A stretch of 64,000 nucleotides of DNA from Roseovarius sp. ZX-A-9 (GTDB lineage: Bacteria; Pseudomonadota; Alphaproteobacteria; Rhodobacterales; Rhodobacteraceae), in NCBI RefSeq assembly GCF_028369135.1, contig NZ_JAPWHW010000019.1:30871-94870 (forward strand), written 5' to 3'. Positions 16,927 to 26,246 of this stretch are shown here, in pieces (the first letter of the stretch is position 1; the number at the start of each line of letters is the position of its first letter). A program made the position numbers and the translations under genes. Below the pieces are notes generated by a model. That model was given only the letters and a program-made list of their open reading frames with translations. It was not told where the DNA came from and ran no database searches.

Positions 16927-17725
16927 CGGGGCTACCCTTCGGGGGCGCTCTCTGCGCGGTTTGCGCATGGCCTTGATGCTGGCGGCGGTCCTGCCGCTGG
17001 CGGCCTGTCTGGAAGGCGCGAGCCCGGATGCAATGGGGTTTAGCGCGGCGCAGATCGACAAGGACGCGCCGCTGAGCCGCGTTACGTTCTTTCGGGGTGA
17101 GGTCGTCGTCGCGGGGCCAAAGGGGTACTGCATCGACAGCACGTCGGTGCGCCGCCGCGCGGCCAGCAGCTTTGCCTTGCTGGCCTCCTGCCGCCACCTG
17201 GCCAGCGGGTCGTCACAGGCCCCCTCTCCGGCGGTGATCACGGTATCTGTCCTGTCTGCCGATCCCGGTGCCACGCAGCCGAGTGCGGCCGAAATCAGCC
17301 AGAGCCTGGCTCCGGCGCGCATTCTGGCCGAGATCGATGGCGATGGCATCTCTCTGGTTCATGTGGGGCAGGGTGGTGATGCCGGTATTCCCGGCGGCGA
17401 CGCGCGCTATTGGCGGGCGAGCTTGGTGATCAACGGGCATCTTGTCGGCCTTGCCGCCTATGGCCGGGCGGGCAGTGCTGCTGCCGGGCGCGAGGGCAAG
17501 CATCTGCTGATCGCCATGGCCGAACAGATGCGCGACGCCAGCCCGCGCCCGTCACGCCAGCCGGACACGCCGCCCGCGGTCACGCAGAGCCCCAAGCCCG
17601 TGACAACGGGACAGGCGGATGTAACAGGCACGGTTCGCGTCAACCACGCGACTGCCACGCCACAGCCGGCCAATCCGGACGGGATACAGGCGATATTGTC
17701 TGGATTGTTTCGAAAACGTAGTTAA
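16907..17725 (+). CDS. Putative lipoprotein of unknown function
   Basis: This 272-residue protein has a basic N-terminus (RGRSLRGLR), a hydrophobic stretch ([14 protein letters not shown]) and a lipobox LAAC, so it should be lipid-anchored after signal peptidase II. The middle contains two Cys (KGYCIDST and LLASCRHLA) that could form a disulfide. The C-terminal third is proline-rich and disordered ([20 protein letters not shown]). I recognise no catalytic domain. The chosen ATG overlaps ilvD by 20 bases. An internal Met at 16967 is an alternative start that would leave a shorter signal. Position suggests co-transcription with ilvD without implying a shared function. Confidence 0.7.
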   Translation: MSIWTSSGATLRGRSLRGLRMALMLAAVLPLAACLEGASPDAMGFSAAQIDKDAPLSRVTFFRGEVVVAGPKGYCIDSTSVRRRAASSFALLASCRHLASGSSQAPSPAVITVSVLSADPGATQPSAAEISQSLAPARILAEIDGDGISLVHVGQGGDAGIPGGDARYWRASLVINGHLVGLAAYGRAGSAAAGREGKHLLIAMAEQMRDASPRPSRQPDTPPAVTQSPKPVTTGQADVTGTVRVNHATATPQPANPDGIQAILSGLFRKRS

Positions 17726-17788
17726 TCCTCTGGAAGGGACTGGCAAGGCAAGATAAAACATTGCCAGAACGCGAGGGGGCCGGACAGA

Positions 17789-18559
17789 ATGCAGATGCGC
17801 AGTGCATTGGGGGACTGGATCGTACTTCGGCGCGCTGCCCGCCGTTGGACCAAGGCCGCCCGGCGTGCGTCGGACATGTCCCTGAAAGAGCTGCGGCGCG
17901 AACGAGCCAACGCGCGCAAGCTGCTATATTCCCTGAATGAAATGATGGCGGTGGCCGAGAGCCGGCTTGCCTTGCCGATGATCGGCAGCCACGCCTTTCC
18001 CAGACCGCACGGCACTGACTGGGCCTGGCGCCCGTCGCTGTGGTGCATGCCGCTGCCCAGCCCCGGCATATCGTCGGCGCAGAGCAAGTCGAAGCTGGGC
18101 GATGAGCTGATATTGTTTCATGATTGTGCACATTCCGAGCTGACATTGCGGCAGGTGCGCAACCAGCGCGAGGCCGATCTGGCGCCGTTCGGGCTGCGCA
18201 TGGACGTGTTCAACTTTGATGGCTCGTTCCTGTCGGTGGTTCTGGATCTGCCGCACGGCGCGGTGGACGGGCTGAAGAAAAACCACCTGATCCGGCTCAA
18301 CACGATTGTCGAAATGGAAAAGCCGCTGGAGATATTTGCCCGGCTCAATATCAAGCACGGCCCCAACACCGAACAGATTGTGCGCGAACTGCCGCTGCAC
18401 GAGGACGATATCGTGGTGGAATTCGACCTGGCCTATTCCAACCTCAATGAGAAGCGGATCGAGCGCGCCTGGCTGGACCTGATCTTTGAGAACCCGCAAA
18501 TGAGTCAGGTCACCTTGCGCGACGTGACGCTGAGCCGCCGCCTGCGGGCTGATTTCTGA
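17789..18559 (+). CDS. DUF6478-family protein
   Basis: This 256-residue soluble protein has a basic, helical N-terminus (RRAARRWTKAARRASDMSL, then LKELRRERANARKLL) and a conserved centre (RLALPMIGSHAFPRPHGTDW and SKLGDELILFHDCAHSELTL). The end reads RELPLHEDDIVVEFDLAY followed by VTLRDVTLSRR. I recognise the pattern as DUF6478, a family I associate with Rhodobacterales. No function is known to me. GAGGGGG precedes the ATG, and a second Met two codons later is possible. It is paired with the next small gene, ten bases downstream, an arrangement I believe is conserved. Confidence 0.8.
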   Translation: MQMRSALGDWIVLRRAARRWTKAARRASDMSLKELRRERANARKLLYSLNEMMAVAESRLALPMIGSHAFPRPHGTDWAWRPSLWCMPLPSPGISSAQSKSKLGDELILFHDCAHSELTLRQVRNQREADLAPFGLRMDVFNFDGSFLSVVLDLPHGAVDGLKKNHLIRLNTIVEMEKPLEIFARLNIKHGPNTEQIVRELPLHEDDIVVEFDLAYSNLNEKRIERAWLDLIFENPQMSQVTLRDVTLSRRLRADF

Positions 18560-18569
18560 GGAGGCTGAG

Positions 18570-18947
18570 ATGAGCGAATTCACCCTGACCAAGACCCGGC
18601 TGTTCGAGGGCGTGTGGGAAGGCGTGCTGACCCATGACGGCGAGGGTAACGCCCAGCCCCGGATCGAGGTTACGCATCTGGGCGAGGCGGTCGAGGGTGT
18701 CCAGGTGATCGAGAATGCGGATGCCGCGCATTGGGTGCTGCGGGTGCCGATCCCGGCGCATATGATCGCCGACGGCGTGCAGACCTTCCTGATCCGCGAA
18801 ACCAGCGGCGATGCGGTGCTGGGTAATTTCTCGCTGATTTCTGGAGAGGCGCTGGCCTATGACATCCGCGCCGAGGTGACATTGCTGCGCGAAGAGCTGG
18901 ACATGCTCAAACGCGCGTTCCGTCGGCATTGCCTGGAGACGATGTGA
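18570..18947 (+). CDS. Conserved hypothetical protein, partner of the DUF6478 gene
   Basis: This 125-residue protein is rich in beta strands (TKTRLFEGVWEGVLTHDG, then VPIPAHMIADGVQTFLIRET) and ends in a charged helix (AEVTLLREELDMLKRAFRRH), possibly a short coiled coil. I know no function for it. GAGGAGGCTGAG lies immediately upstream of the ATG, a strong ribosome-binding site only ten bases past the DUF6478 stop, so translation of the two is linked. The shared terminal-helix style and order suggest the two proteins act together, which is inference. Confidence 0.75.
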   Translation: MSEFTLTKTRLFEGVWEGVLTHDGEGNAQPRIEVTHLGEAVEGVQVIENADAAHWVLRVPIPAHMIADGVQTFLIRETSGDAVLGNFSLISGEALAYDIRAEVTLLREELDMLKRAFRRHCLETM

Positions 18948-19165
18948 GGGGCGGGGTCAAGGAAAATGGGAGAACTGCACCGCATTCTCCTTGATGCGGA
19001 TCACGCTTGCCTGTGTCCCTTCCGGCAAAATCGAAAGGGACTGGCATGGGGCGAGCGTTGTCAGGTGTGGATAGTGTAGCTTCCGACAGCCCAAACAGGG
19101 TGTCGAGGGGAGTCGTTCCGCAGCCAGACTGCCTCGTGGACTCCCGCAAAACTGGGTGCTTTGCG

Positions 19166-19840
19166 TCAGGTGGACTTGCGCCGACGCGCAGCAAAACCAA
19201 GAGTACCCATCGCGGCCAGAAGAAGCGGTAAAGCCGCAGGCAAGGGAACTACAGAGGGCTGCGCAAGAGTGCCGCTGATATTCACTTCGTGCAAAGAGAC
19301 CTGATCCCCTCCAGTTCCAAACAGTAGTCGAAACTGGTCCGCCTGAACGTTACCGAAGGAGAGGCTATATGCCTCCGCAGCGCCACTATGCGACATCCCC
19401 AAGGCTCCTGTTGAGGTTGCGACACTCGACATCCAGCTTCCGCCATCGAGCCTGTACTGAAGCTCGATTTGCGTTAGTGAACTGTAAGATCTGGATGACA
19501 GGAAAGTAAGGCTATCCAAGACGTAATCTGTCCCACCATTCATTGAGAATGTGAGGTTTTCCAGACCCAGCGTCGGCCAACGATAAATACCATTGTACTG
19601 GCCGGTCTGATTGGGCGAAAGGGGAGAATACCCATCTTGCAAGACGGTCGCTGCCGTAGCCAACGCCGTCCCGCCATGACCGAATTCGTCGGCAGCATTC
19701 CAGTCGGTTCGTCCAAGCGTCCAACCATTACTAAGGCCGGTGAGGCCGTATTCAGTCTGGCTTATGGGCGCTGACTGTGCCGCTCCTGCCAAAAAACAAA
19801 GCGCGAACGCTACCGCAAATTTCTTCTTGAAAAGATTCAT
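19166..19840 (-). CDS. Secreted protein with VPLPA-CTERM sorting signal
   Basis: This 224-residue exported protein has a signal peptide (MNLFKKKFAVAFALCFLAGA, cleavage near AQSA). A beta-rich body contains GTDYVLDSLTFLSSRSYSSL and IELQYRLDGGSW, suggesting a discoidin- or F5/8-like jelly-roll fold. The C-terminal sorting region has VPLPA, a hydrophobic helix (ALPLLLAAMGTLGFAA) and a basic tail (RRRKST). VPLPA-CTERM signals are thought to be processed by exosortase-type enzymes and linked to exopolysaccharide. No exosortase gene is in the window. It lies in a lower-GC stretch with a second such gene in divergent orientation. Its biological role is unknown. Confidence 0.82.
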   Translation of the reverse strand: MNLFKKKFAVAFALCFLAGAAQSAPISQTEYGLTGLSNGWTLGRTDWNAADEFGHGGTALATAATVLQDGYSPLSPNQTGQYNGIYRWPTLGLENLTFSMNGGTDYVLDSLTFLSSRSYSSLTQIELQYRLDGGSWMSSVATSTGALGMSHSGAAEAYSLSFGNVQADQFRLLFGTGGDQVSLHEVNISGTLAQPSVVPLPAALPLLLAAMGTLGFAARRRKST

Positions 19841-19873
19841 AAAATTACCCTCAAATTACACACTCACTTCTAG

Positions 19874-19903
19874 CATATGGCATGCGGTGGGTAATTGAGT
19901 CAA
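19874..19903 (-). promoter_or_regulatory. Candidate promoter of the leftward VPLPA-CTERM gene
   Basis: TTGACT (19898-19903, minus strand) is followed after 18 bases by CATATG (19874-19879), about 34 bases before the start codon at 19840. The -35 element continues as TTGACTCA, the same eight bases seen in the divergent promoter at 19993. Confidence 0.45.
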
Positions 19904-19992
19904 TTTTTTACGTCGCCATTAACAGAGCCCGCTCGTGACAAGAATGGACGTTCTTGGCGGCGGGCACCCAAGGGCCGATATTCACAAAAAAG

Positions 19993-20021
19993 TTGACTCA
20001 TATCAGAGGGATGGTACTATA
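19993..20021 (+). promoter_or_regulatory. Candidate promoter of the rightward PEP/VPLPA-CTERM gene
   Basis: TTGACT (19993-19998) and ACTATA (20016-20021) are 17 bases apart in a strongly AT-rich stretch, followed by a T/A-rich leader of about 75 bases. TTGACTCA is shared with the divergent promoter, so both genes may have a common regulator. Confidence 0.5.
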
Positions 20022-20100
20022 TTTCCTCAGGAATTCGGTTTTTTTTAAAAAAATTTGATTGTGCAAAGGCACGTTCGCTTCTAATTGATGGGGTTAATCC

Positions 20101-20793
20101 ATGGCTAGGAAGAATACTGTAATCAATGCGGCAACAATAGCGGCGGGTTTGATATTTGGTGCCAATATTCCCGCATATGCGGGCACTGTATCACTATTTT
20201 CAGACCAAGCCTCGCTGGAGGCTGCGACCGGGACTCTGACAGTTGAGGACTTTGGTCCTACTTCCCATTTTCCAATCACCTCTGGCATTTTGAACGACGC
20301 CACCGCCGAAGCTGGGATCATGCCTGGGGACATTGTCAGCGGTGTGACTTTTTCTACCGCGGTAGGAACAGGTAACTTCTTTAACATTGACGGCGGTGGT
20401 GGGTTCAATGGTGGATTTCTCGACGGAATCCAGAATCCTTTTACGCCACTACATATTACTTTCGACACTCTGAAAGGCGGCTTTGGTTTTGTGGCCAACG
20501 GGTTAATGCCTAGCTTTGATCTCACAATCAATTTTGATGGCGGCGGAAGCTTTACCGACAACTTCTCGGCGGGGTCTAACTTGACCTATCTGGGGTTTGC
20601 CAGCGATGCGAGAGACATCTCATCGATTTCTTTGATCAATACTCGACCCGGTTCGTTCGCTTTCGCCTTGGATGACTTTGGGTTCACGGACGCGGCGACC
20701 ACTCCGGTGTCGCCAGTACCGATCCCCGCGAGCCTGCCGTTGCTGCTTGCCGGACTTGCCGGATTGGGTGCATTAAAGCGTAAACGCCGCTAA
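20101..20793 (+). CDS. Secreted protein with PEP/VPLPA-CTERM-like sorting signal
   Basis: This 230-residue exported protein starts MARKNTVINAATIAAGLIFG and has an Ala-rich signal ending near AYA. The body is rich in Gly, Phe and Asp (GNFFNIDGGGGFNGG, then LTINFDGGGSFTDNFS), and its end (SISLINTRPGSFAFALDDFG) is typical of PEP-CTERM surface proteins. The tail has VPIPASLPLLLAGLAG followed by basic KRKRR, a VPLPA-type motif with Ile for Leu. It should be exported and sorted to the cell surface. The ATG follows GGGGTTAATCC, a modest ribosome-binding site. It is divergent from a second VPLPA protein and ends in a clear terminator. Low GC compared with flanking genes hints at recent acquisition. 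Confidence 0.82.
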   Translation: MARKNTVINAATIAAGLIFGANIPAYAGTVSLFSDQASLEAATGTLTVEDFGPTSHFPITSGILNDATAEAGIMPGDIVSGVTFSTAVGTGNFFNIDGGGGFNGGFLDGIQNPFTPLHITFDTLKGGFGFVANGLMPSFDLTINFDGGGSFTDNFSAGSNLTYLGFASDARDISSISLINTRPGSFAFALDDFGFTDAATTPVSPVPIPASLPLLLAGLAGLGALKRKRR

Positions 20794-20817
20794 TTATACC
20801 TTCGGCAGTATCACAGC

Positions 20818-20849
20818 AAAGGACCGCAAATGCGGTCCTTTGTCGTTTT
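20818..20849 (+). terminator. Intrinsic terminator after the rightward sorting-signal protein
   Basis: AAAGGACCGC (20818-20827), loop AAAT, GCGGTCCTTT (20832-20841) form a perfect ten-base stem, followed by GTCGTTTT. Confidence 0.8.
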
Positions 20850-20993
20850 CATGCGTCTGTCACACCCTCGGGATGTGAAAGTGCCGGCGCATAGAGGACG
20901 CCACAACGCGACAGTGAAACTCAAGGTGAGTGCTGCCTTTGTCCGAGGTTCGCGGCTGCTGGATGTGGATCGTCCAGCGGCGACAAAGGGCTC

Positions 20994-22163
20994 TCAGATG
21001 TCTTTCGCCAGCTTCATGATCGTCGGCTCGGTCTCTGGGGCCAGCTCCTCGAAATCGAAATTGTCCAGCCGCCGGGCGCGGCGGCCGGCCTTGTCGGAGG
21101 AAATCTTGATTTCGGCGATGTCCTTGGAGGCCTGACCGAAATGGCGGTCCAGGTTTTCGACCCGGCTACCGAGGCGTTCCACGTCGGCAAAGAGCAGGCC
21201 CAGTTCGCGGCGGATGGCGCCCGCCTGTTCGCGCATGCGGGCATCCTTGAGGATCGCGCGCATGGTGTTGAGCGTGGCCATGCAGGTTGTGGGCGAGACG
21301 ATCCAGACCCGCGCGGCGAAGCCTTCACGCACCAGCTCGGGGAAGTTGGCGTGCAGCTCGGCATAGACCGCCTCGGACGGCAGGAACATCAGCGCGCCAT
21401 CGGCGGTTTCGCCGTCGAGGATATATTTGTCCGAGATGTCCTTGATGTGTTTCTTCACGGAGGCGCGCAGGAATTTCGCGGCCTCGTTCGCCTCCCAGTC
21501 GGTGCCGGCACGGCGCAGCGCCTCGTAGGCCTCTAACGGGAATTTGCTGTCGATGCAGATGGGCCCCGGCGGGTTGGGCAGGTGGATCAGGCAATCGGCC
21601 CGTTTGCCGTTGGATAGCGTGTGCTGCATCGTATAGCTGTCTTTGGGCAGGGCCTTGAGCACGATGTCATTCAGTTGGATTTCGCCAAACGCGCCGCGCG
21701 TCTGCTTGTTGCTGAGAATGTCCTGCAGCGTCAGCACGTCGCCTGACAGCTTGGTGATGTTGGCCTGTGCCTTGTCGATGGTCTGTAGTCGCTGTTGCAG
21801 ATCGCCGAGCGATTGTGCGGTCCGGCGGGCAGAGCCACTGAGGTTCTCGTTCATCTTTTCGCTGACCGCAGCAAGGCGCTGTTCCATCAGTTGCAGCATG
21901 TTGGATTGCGCGGCTGATTGCGCTTCGGCGACATGGGTGAGGCCGCCTGCCAGCTGATGCTGTCCGTCGCTGAGGCCCTGCACGCGGGCCTGCATCTGGT
22001 TGATCTGCTGGGCGAGCGGCTCGGACAGGCGGGCCGAGCGGGCAGCGGCGCGCACCGCCATGACCAGCAGGGTGAGGATCAGCAGAAGGATCACAGCCCC
22101 GGCGAGGGCGGCGATGACAAGCGGATCGTTCAGGGAATACTGGGTGGCGCCGATCTGGATCAT
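20994..22163 (-). CDS. rmuC: DNA recombination protein RmuC
   Basis: This 389-residue protein has an N-terminal membrane helix ([20 protein letters not shown]), a long coiled coil (about residues 45-150) and the RmuC nuclease-like domain. Landmarks are [51 protein letters not shown] and [20 protein letters not shown]. RmuC limits inversions at short inverted repeats. The ATG at 22163 overlaps the mutL stop as ATGA. The longer frame would place 23 extra residues inside mutL. Coupling to mutL makes a genome-maintenance pair. Confidence 0.95.
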   Translation of the reverse strand: MIQIGATQYSLNDPLVIAALAGAVILLLILTLLVMAVRAAARSARLSEPLAQQINQMQARVQGLSDGQHQLAGGLTHVAEAQSAAQSNMLQLMEQRLAAVSEKMNENLSGSARRTAQSLGDLQQRLQTIDKAQANITKLSGDVLTLQDILSNKQTRGAFGEIQLNDIVLKALPKDSYTMQHTLSNGKRADCLIHLPNPPGPICIDSKFPLEAYEALRRAGTDWEANEAAKFLRASVKKHIKDISDKYILDGETADGALMFLPSEAVYAELHANFPELVREGFAARVWIVSPTTCMATLNTMRAILKDARMREQAGAIRRELGLLFADVERLGSRVENLDRHFGQASKDIAEIKISSDKAGRRARRLDNFDFEELAPETEPTIMKLAKDI

Positions 22164-23995
22164 GTGCGGCCAAAGAGCCTTTCGATATCGCTGAGAGCGA
22201 GGCGGACATAGGTGGGGCGGCCGTGGTTGCACTGGCCGGAATGCGGTGTTGCCTCCATCTCGCGCAGGAGTGCGTTCATCTCGTCCGCCTGCATGCGGCG
22301 GCCCGAGCGGATCGAGCCGTGACAGGCGACGCGGCTGAGGATTGCGTCGATGCGGATGCCAAGGGTGTCGCTGTCGTTCTGATCGGCCAGTTCGTCGAGG
22401 ATATCGAGGATCAGCGCGCGGGCATCGACGGGGCCGAGGATGGCGGGCGTTTCGCGAACGGCGATGGCACCGCCGCCGAACGGCTCTATCCCGAGGCCGA
22501 AGCTGGCGAGGTCGTCTGCGATGGTCATCAGCGCGGCGCAGTCGGACTCGGAGAGGTCGACGATCTCGGGGATCAGCAGCGCCTGTGCCGCGACGCCGTT
22601 TTCCGCGCGCTGGCGTTTCAGGCGCTCGTAGACCAGCCGCTCGTGGGCGGCGTGCTGATCGACGATGACCATGCCGTCTTCGGTCTGGGCGATGATGTAG
22701 TTTTCATGCAGTTGCGCGCGCGCGGCCCCCAGCGGGTGGTTTTCGGCAGGTGCGGCGGGGGTCTCGTCCAGCACTTGCGGGCTGTCCTCGACCCGGGCGC
22801 TGTAGGCCGATTGCATCTCGGCGAAACCGGGGGAGGGGCGTGGCAGGGGGGGCTGGCTTGCGCGGTCCATCTGGTAGATGCGCGCGCCGGTCGGCTCGGG
22901 CCGGAACGCGCCCAGAGTGGCGCCCGCGACCGTGCTTGAGGCGCGGTGGCCCTGCTCGGCCAGCGCATGGCGCAGGCCCGACACGATCAGCCCACGCGCC
23001 GTGCCCGGATCGCGAAAGCGTACCTCGGATTTGGCGGGGTGCACGTTGACGTCCACCAAAGTGCCCTCGCATTCGATGAAGAGGGCTGCGGCGGGATGGC
23101 GGTCGCGGCTCATCAGGTCGCGGTAGGCGGCGCGCAATGCACCGGTCAGCATCTTGTCGCGCACCGGGCGGCCGTTGACGAAGAGGTATTGCGCCAGTGC
23201 CGAGCCGCGCGAATAGGTGGGCAGGGCGGCATAGCCGGTCATGGTCAGCCCGTCGCGCTCGGCGTCGATTGCGATGGCGTTGTCGGTGAATTCGCGCCCT
23301 AGGATGCGGGTCAGGCGCTGACTCATGGCGCCCATCAGGTCGCCAGTTTCGGGATCGGCGCGAAAAACGGTGCGCCCCGCGCCGCGGCCGGACACGTCGC
23401 GCAGGGTGAAACCGATCTGCGGTTCGGCCATCGCCAGCCGCTTGACCGTGTCGGTGATCGCCTGCGCCTCGGCCCGGTCGGTGCGCATGAATTTCAGCCG
23501 TGCCGGGGTGGCGTAAAAGAGATCGCGCAGCGTGACCACGGTGCCGCCATTCAGGGCGGTGGGTTTCACCGCGCTGGCGGTGCCGCCCGCGACGGTCATC
23601 TCGGCGGCGTCCTCGCCCGCGGCGCGAGAGGCGATGGTGAGCCGACCCACCGCACCGAGCGATGGCAGCGCCTCGCCGCGAAACCCGAAAGTGTGGATGT
23701 TGAGCAGGTCGCTGCCGTCGATCTTGGAGGTGGCGTGGCGCGCGAGGGCCAGCGGCAGGTCTTCGGGGGGGATGCCGCAGCCATCATCGGTCACGCGGAT
23801 TAGCGTCTTGCCCCCGTCGGCATAGGCAATTTCGATCCGGCGCGCGCCCGCGTCGATGGCGTTTTCCACCAGTTCCTTGACCGCAGAGGCCGGCCGTTCG
23901 ACTACCTCGCCCGCCGCGATACGGTTGATCGCGGCCTCGTCCAGTGGGCGGATCTGTGGGCGGGTGTCGCTGATGTGGGGTGTCGTTTGCGCCAT
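22160..23995 (-). CDS. mutL: DNA mismatch repair protein MutL
   Basis: This 611-residue GHKL ATPase links MutS to downstream repair steps. N-terminal motifs are [20 protein letters not shown] with the catalytic Glu, then [20 protein letters not shown] and [18 protein letters not shown] variable linker runs from about 330 to 425, and the C-terminal dimerisation domain includes [20 protein letters not shown] and an endonuclease-type [17 protein letters not shown]. MutL endonuclease motifs are usual in bacteria lacking MutH. Length is normal. It is translationally coupled to rmuC and divergent from the rhodanese gene. Confidence 0.98.
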   Translation of the reverse strand: MAQTTPHISDTRPQIRPLDEAAINRIAAGEVVERPASAVKELVENAIDAGARRIEIAYADGGKTLIRVTDDGCGIPPEDLPLALARHATSKIDGSDLLNIHTFGFRGEALPSLGAVGRLTIASRAAGEDAAEMTVAGGTASAVKPTALNGGTVVTLRDLFYATPARLKFMRTDRAEAQAITDTVKRLAMAEPQIGFTLRDVSGRGAGRTVFRADPETGDLMGAMSQRLTRILGREFTDNAIAIDAERDGLTMTGYAALPTYSRGSALAQYLFVNGRPVRDKMLTGALRAAYRDLMSRDRHPAAALFIECEGTLVDVNVHPAKSEVRFRDPGTARGLIVSGLRHALAEQGHRASSTVAGATLGAFRPEPTGARIYQMDRASQPPLPRPSPGFAEMQSAYSARVEDSPQVLDETPAAPAENHPLGAARAQLHENYIIAQTEDGMVIVDQHAAHERLVYERLKRQRAENGVAAQALLIPEIVDLSESDCAALMTIADDLASFGLGIEPFGGGAIAVRETPAILGPVDARALILDILDELADQNDSDTLGIRIDAILSRVACHGSIRSGRRMQADEMNALLREMEATPHSGQCNHGRPTYVRLALSDIERLFGRT

Positions 23996-24233
23996 GCCAC
24001 AAGACTTAGCATGAGGGTGTGCGATTCTGCCAGCGGCAACGGGTTGCTGGATGTGTGTCCTTTCCCGCGTAGGCCGATCAGCGGGTTCACGCCGTATGGC
24101 GGTGGCAGGCCGCTCTGCAAGGCATATATGAACCAGCAGGATAAGCCCGCCGCCGGGCTGGACACGCGGGCAAATGCGCCGAGTGTTTCGAGGCTCCGGC
24201 GCGCAAGATCAAACACTGGCAAAGGATGACAGG

Positions 24234-24623
24234 ATGCAAAGCGAAGACATTGATGGCCGCACGCTGGAGACGATGACCGTAGAGGAGGTGGCCGAGGCGT
24301 GGGAGCAGAACCGGATCGTGCTGATCGACGTGCGCACGCCGCCGGAATACATGATGGAGCAGATCGGCGGTGCGATGCTGATGCCGATGGCGTCATTCGA
24401 TCCTGACAAGCTGCCGTCACAGATGGGCAAGCGGATCGTGCTGATGTGTGGCTCTGGCGTGCGGTCGGGCAAGATGGCCAAGCTGGCGCTGGAGGGCGGG
24501 CTGGACCGGATCGCGCATATGGAGGGAGGGTTCGCCGCGTGGAAGAAGGCCGGGCAGCCCTATATCGGCGTCGAGATGGCGACCGGTGCGCCGAAGAAGG
24601 TGGCTGGCAGCACGGCCTGTTGA
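24234..24623 (+). CDS. Rhodanese-like domain protein
   Basis: This 129-residue single-domain rhodanese has LIDVRTPPEYMMEQIGGAML as the substrate-loop strand and RIVLMCGSGVRSGKMAKLAL as the active-site loop, with the catalytic Cys in MCGSGVRS. It ends with MEGGFAAWKKAGQPY. Such proteins carry sulfane sulfur as a cysteine persulfide, and the partner is unknown. The ATG at 24234 (MQSEDIDG) follows AAAGGATGACAGG. The longer frame of 20 residues lies in the mutL-divergent promoter zone. A strong bidirectional terminator follows. Confidence 0.92.
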   Translation: MQSEDIDGRTLETMTVEEVAEAWEQNRIVLIDVRTPPEYMMEQIGGAMLMPMASFDPDKLPSQMGKRIVLMCGSGVRSGKMAKLALEGGLDRIAHMEGGFAAWKKAGQPYIGVEMATGAPKKVAGSTAC

Positions 24624-24662
24624 GACCATCCGAGACAAAGGGGGCGTCAGAGCCACACCGCG

Positions 24663-24694
24663 AAAAAACCCCGGACGCGAACGTCCGGGGTTTC
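24663..24694. terminator. Bidirectional terminator between the rhodanese gene and amtB
   Basis: AAACCCCGGACG (24666-24677), loop CGAA, CGTCCGGGGTTT (24682-24693) form a perfect 12-base stem. On the minus strand it ends in six T, ideal for stopping glnK-amtB. On the plus strand the T-run is short. Confidence 0.88.
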
Positions 24695-24727
24695 ATTTCT
24701 CGCAAGGTTGGGGTCTGGGAAGGAACG

Positions 24728-26221
24728 TCAGCCTCTGGAGAAATCGGGATAGGCTTCCATGCCCAGTTCGGTCGTGTCGAGCCCGTCGATCTCGGCCTCT
24801 GCGTCGACACGGATGCCGACACTGAACTTGAGCGCGAACCACACCAGCGCCGAGGTGACGCAGACAAAGAGGCCGACGATCACGATGGATGTGATCTGGG
24901 TCAGCAGGTTGGCCGCGTCATTGGTGAAGACCACGGCGATCGTGCCCCAGATCCCGGCGAAGAGGTGCACCGGGATGGCGCCCACGACATCGTCGATCTT
25001 GAACCGGTCAAGCATCGGCACTGCCAGCACCACGATCAGACCACCGACACCACCGATCAGCGTCGCCGAGATCAGCGACGGCATAAGCGGCTCTGCGGTG
25101 ATCGAGACGAGGCCCGCGAGTGCGCCGTTCAGGATCATCGTGAGGTCGGGTTTCTTGTACATCACCTGCGTTAGGATCAGCGCGACCACGGCCCCGGCAG
25201 CGGCTGCCGTGTTGGTGTTGGCGAAGATGCGGCTGATGTCCGCGACGTTGCCGGCGGTGTCCATGTAGAGCTGCGAGCCACCGTTGAACCCGAACCAGCC
25301 GAGCCAGAGGATGAACGTGCCGAGTGTCGCAAGCGCCAGGTTGGAACCGGGCATCGGGGTCACGCGACCGTCCTTGCTGTATTTGCCAAGGCGCGGCCCG
25401 AGGATGATCGCGCCCATCAGAGCTGCCCAGCCGCCGACCGAGTGTACCACGGTGGAACCGGCAAAATCCTGAAAGCCCATCGCATCAAGGAAACCGCCGC
25501 CCCATTTCCAGCTTGCCTGCACCGGGTAGATGACGGCCGTCAGCACGATGACGAATGCTAGGAATGGCCACAGCTTGATCCGTTCGGCCACAGCGCCCGA
25601 GACGATGGATGCGGTGGCGGCACAGAACATCAGCTGAAAGAAGAAATCCGATCCGACGGAAGCATAGGTCAGGTCAGGCTCTACCCCTTCAAGGCCGACA
25701 GGCTCCAGCCCGGTGATGGAAAAGGCACCGATGATGCCGTTGATCGTCCAGCCATCGCCGGGATACATCAGGTTGTAGCCGAGGATGTAGTAGAAGATCG
25801 ACGCAAGTGTGAAGAGCGCCATGTTCTTGGTCAGCTGCATGGTGACGTTCTTGGAGCGCACCAGACCGGCCTCGAGCATTGCAAAGCCGGCGGCCATGAA
25901 AAACACGAGAAAGCCCGCCACGAGGAACATGAAGGTGGTGAAGATGAAGCCGCCCTGGTTGAAGGGCGCATAGACCGTGCCCACTGCGGATTGCGCGGCC
26001 TCGGCGGGGTCCTCGCCATTGTCGATGGCGTCCTGTGCGGCGGCGGCGGCCTGATCCAGCACGCGTTGCTTGATGGCGTCTTCGGGGGTCATGTAAGCCG
26101 CTTCGGCTGCGGCGAGGGCTTCGGCAGACGGGCCTTCCTGTGCGGCAAGTTCAGGTGTTGTGGCGGCACTGACGACAAGCGTTATCGTCAGTGCGAACAG
26201 TAGGGATTTCAGCAGTCTCAT
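24728..26221 (-). CDS. amtB: Ammonium transporter AmtB
   Basis: This 497-residue Amt/Rh channel imports ammonium. A signal-like start (MRLLKSLLFALTITLVVSAA) precedes an unusual acidic, alanine-rich segment of about 60 residues (AEAAYMTPEDAIKQRVLDQA). The 11 membrane helices follow, the first being FIFTTFMFLVAGFLVFFMAA. Family motifs are GFAMLEAGLVRSKN, DFAGSTVVHSVGGWAAL with the pore His, and VGAIPVHLFAGIWGTIAVVF with the second His. The gene lies 25 bases after glnK, the usual pairing in which GlnK plugs the channel. Expression is probably under NtrC control, though I could not place a site. Confidence 0.96.
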   Translation of the reverse strand: MRLLKSLLFALTITLVVSAATTPELAAQEGPSAEALAAAEAAYMTPEDAIKQRVLDQAAAAAQDAIDNGEDPAEAAQSAVGTVYAPFNQGGFIFTTFMFLVAGFLVFFMAAGFAMLEAGLVRSKNVTMQLTKNMALFTLASIFYYILGYNLMYPGDGWTINGIIGAFSITGLEPVGLEGVEPDLTYASVGSDFFFQLMFCAATASIVSGAVAERIKLWPFLAFVIVLTAVIYPVQASWKWGGGFLDAMGFQDFAGSTVVHSVGGWAALMGAIILGPRLGKYSKDGRVTPMPGSNLALATLGTFILWLGWFGFNGGSQLYMDTAGNVADISRIFANTNTAAAAGAVVALILTQVMYKKPDLTMILNGALAGLVSITAEPLMPSLISATLIGGVGGLIVVLAVPMLDRFKIDDVVGAIPVHLFAGIWGTIAVVFTNDAANLLTQITSIVIVGLFVCVTSALVWFALKFSVGIRVDAEAEIDGLDTTELGMEAYPDFSRG

Positions 26222-26246
26222 GTCAGGGTTCCTTTACCTGCGCGCC

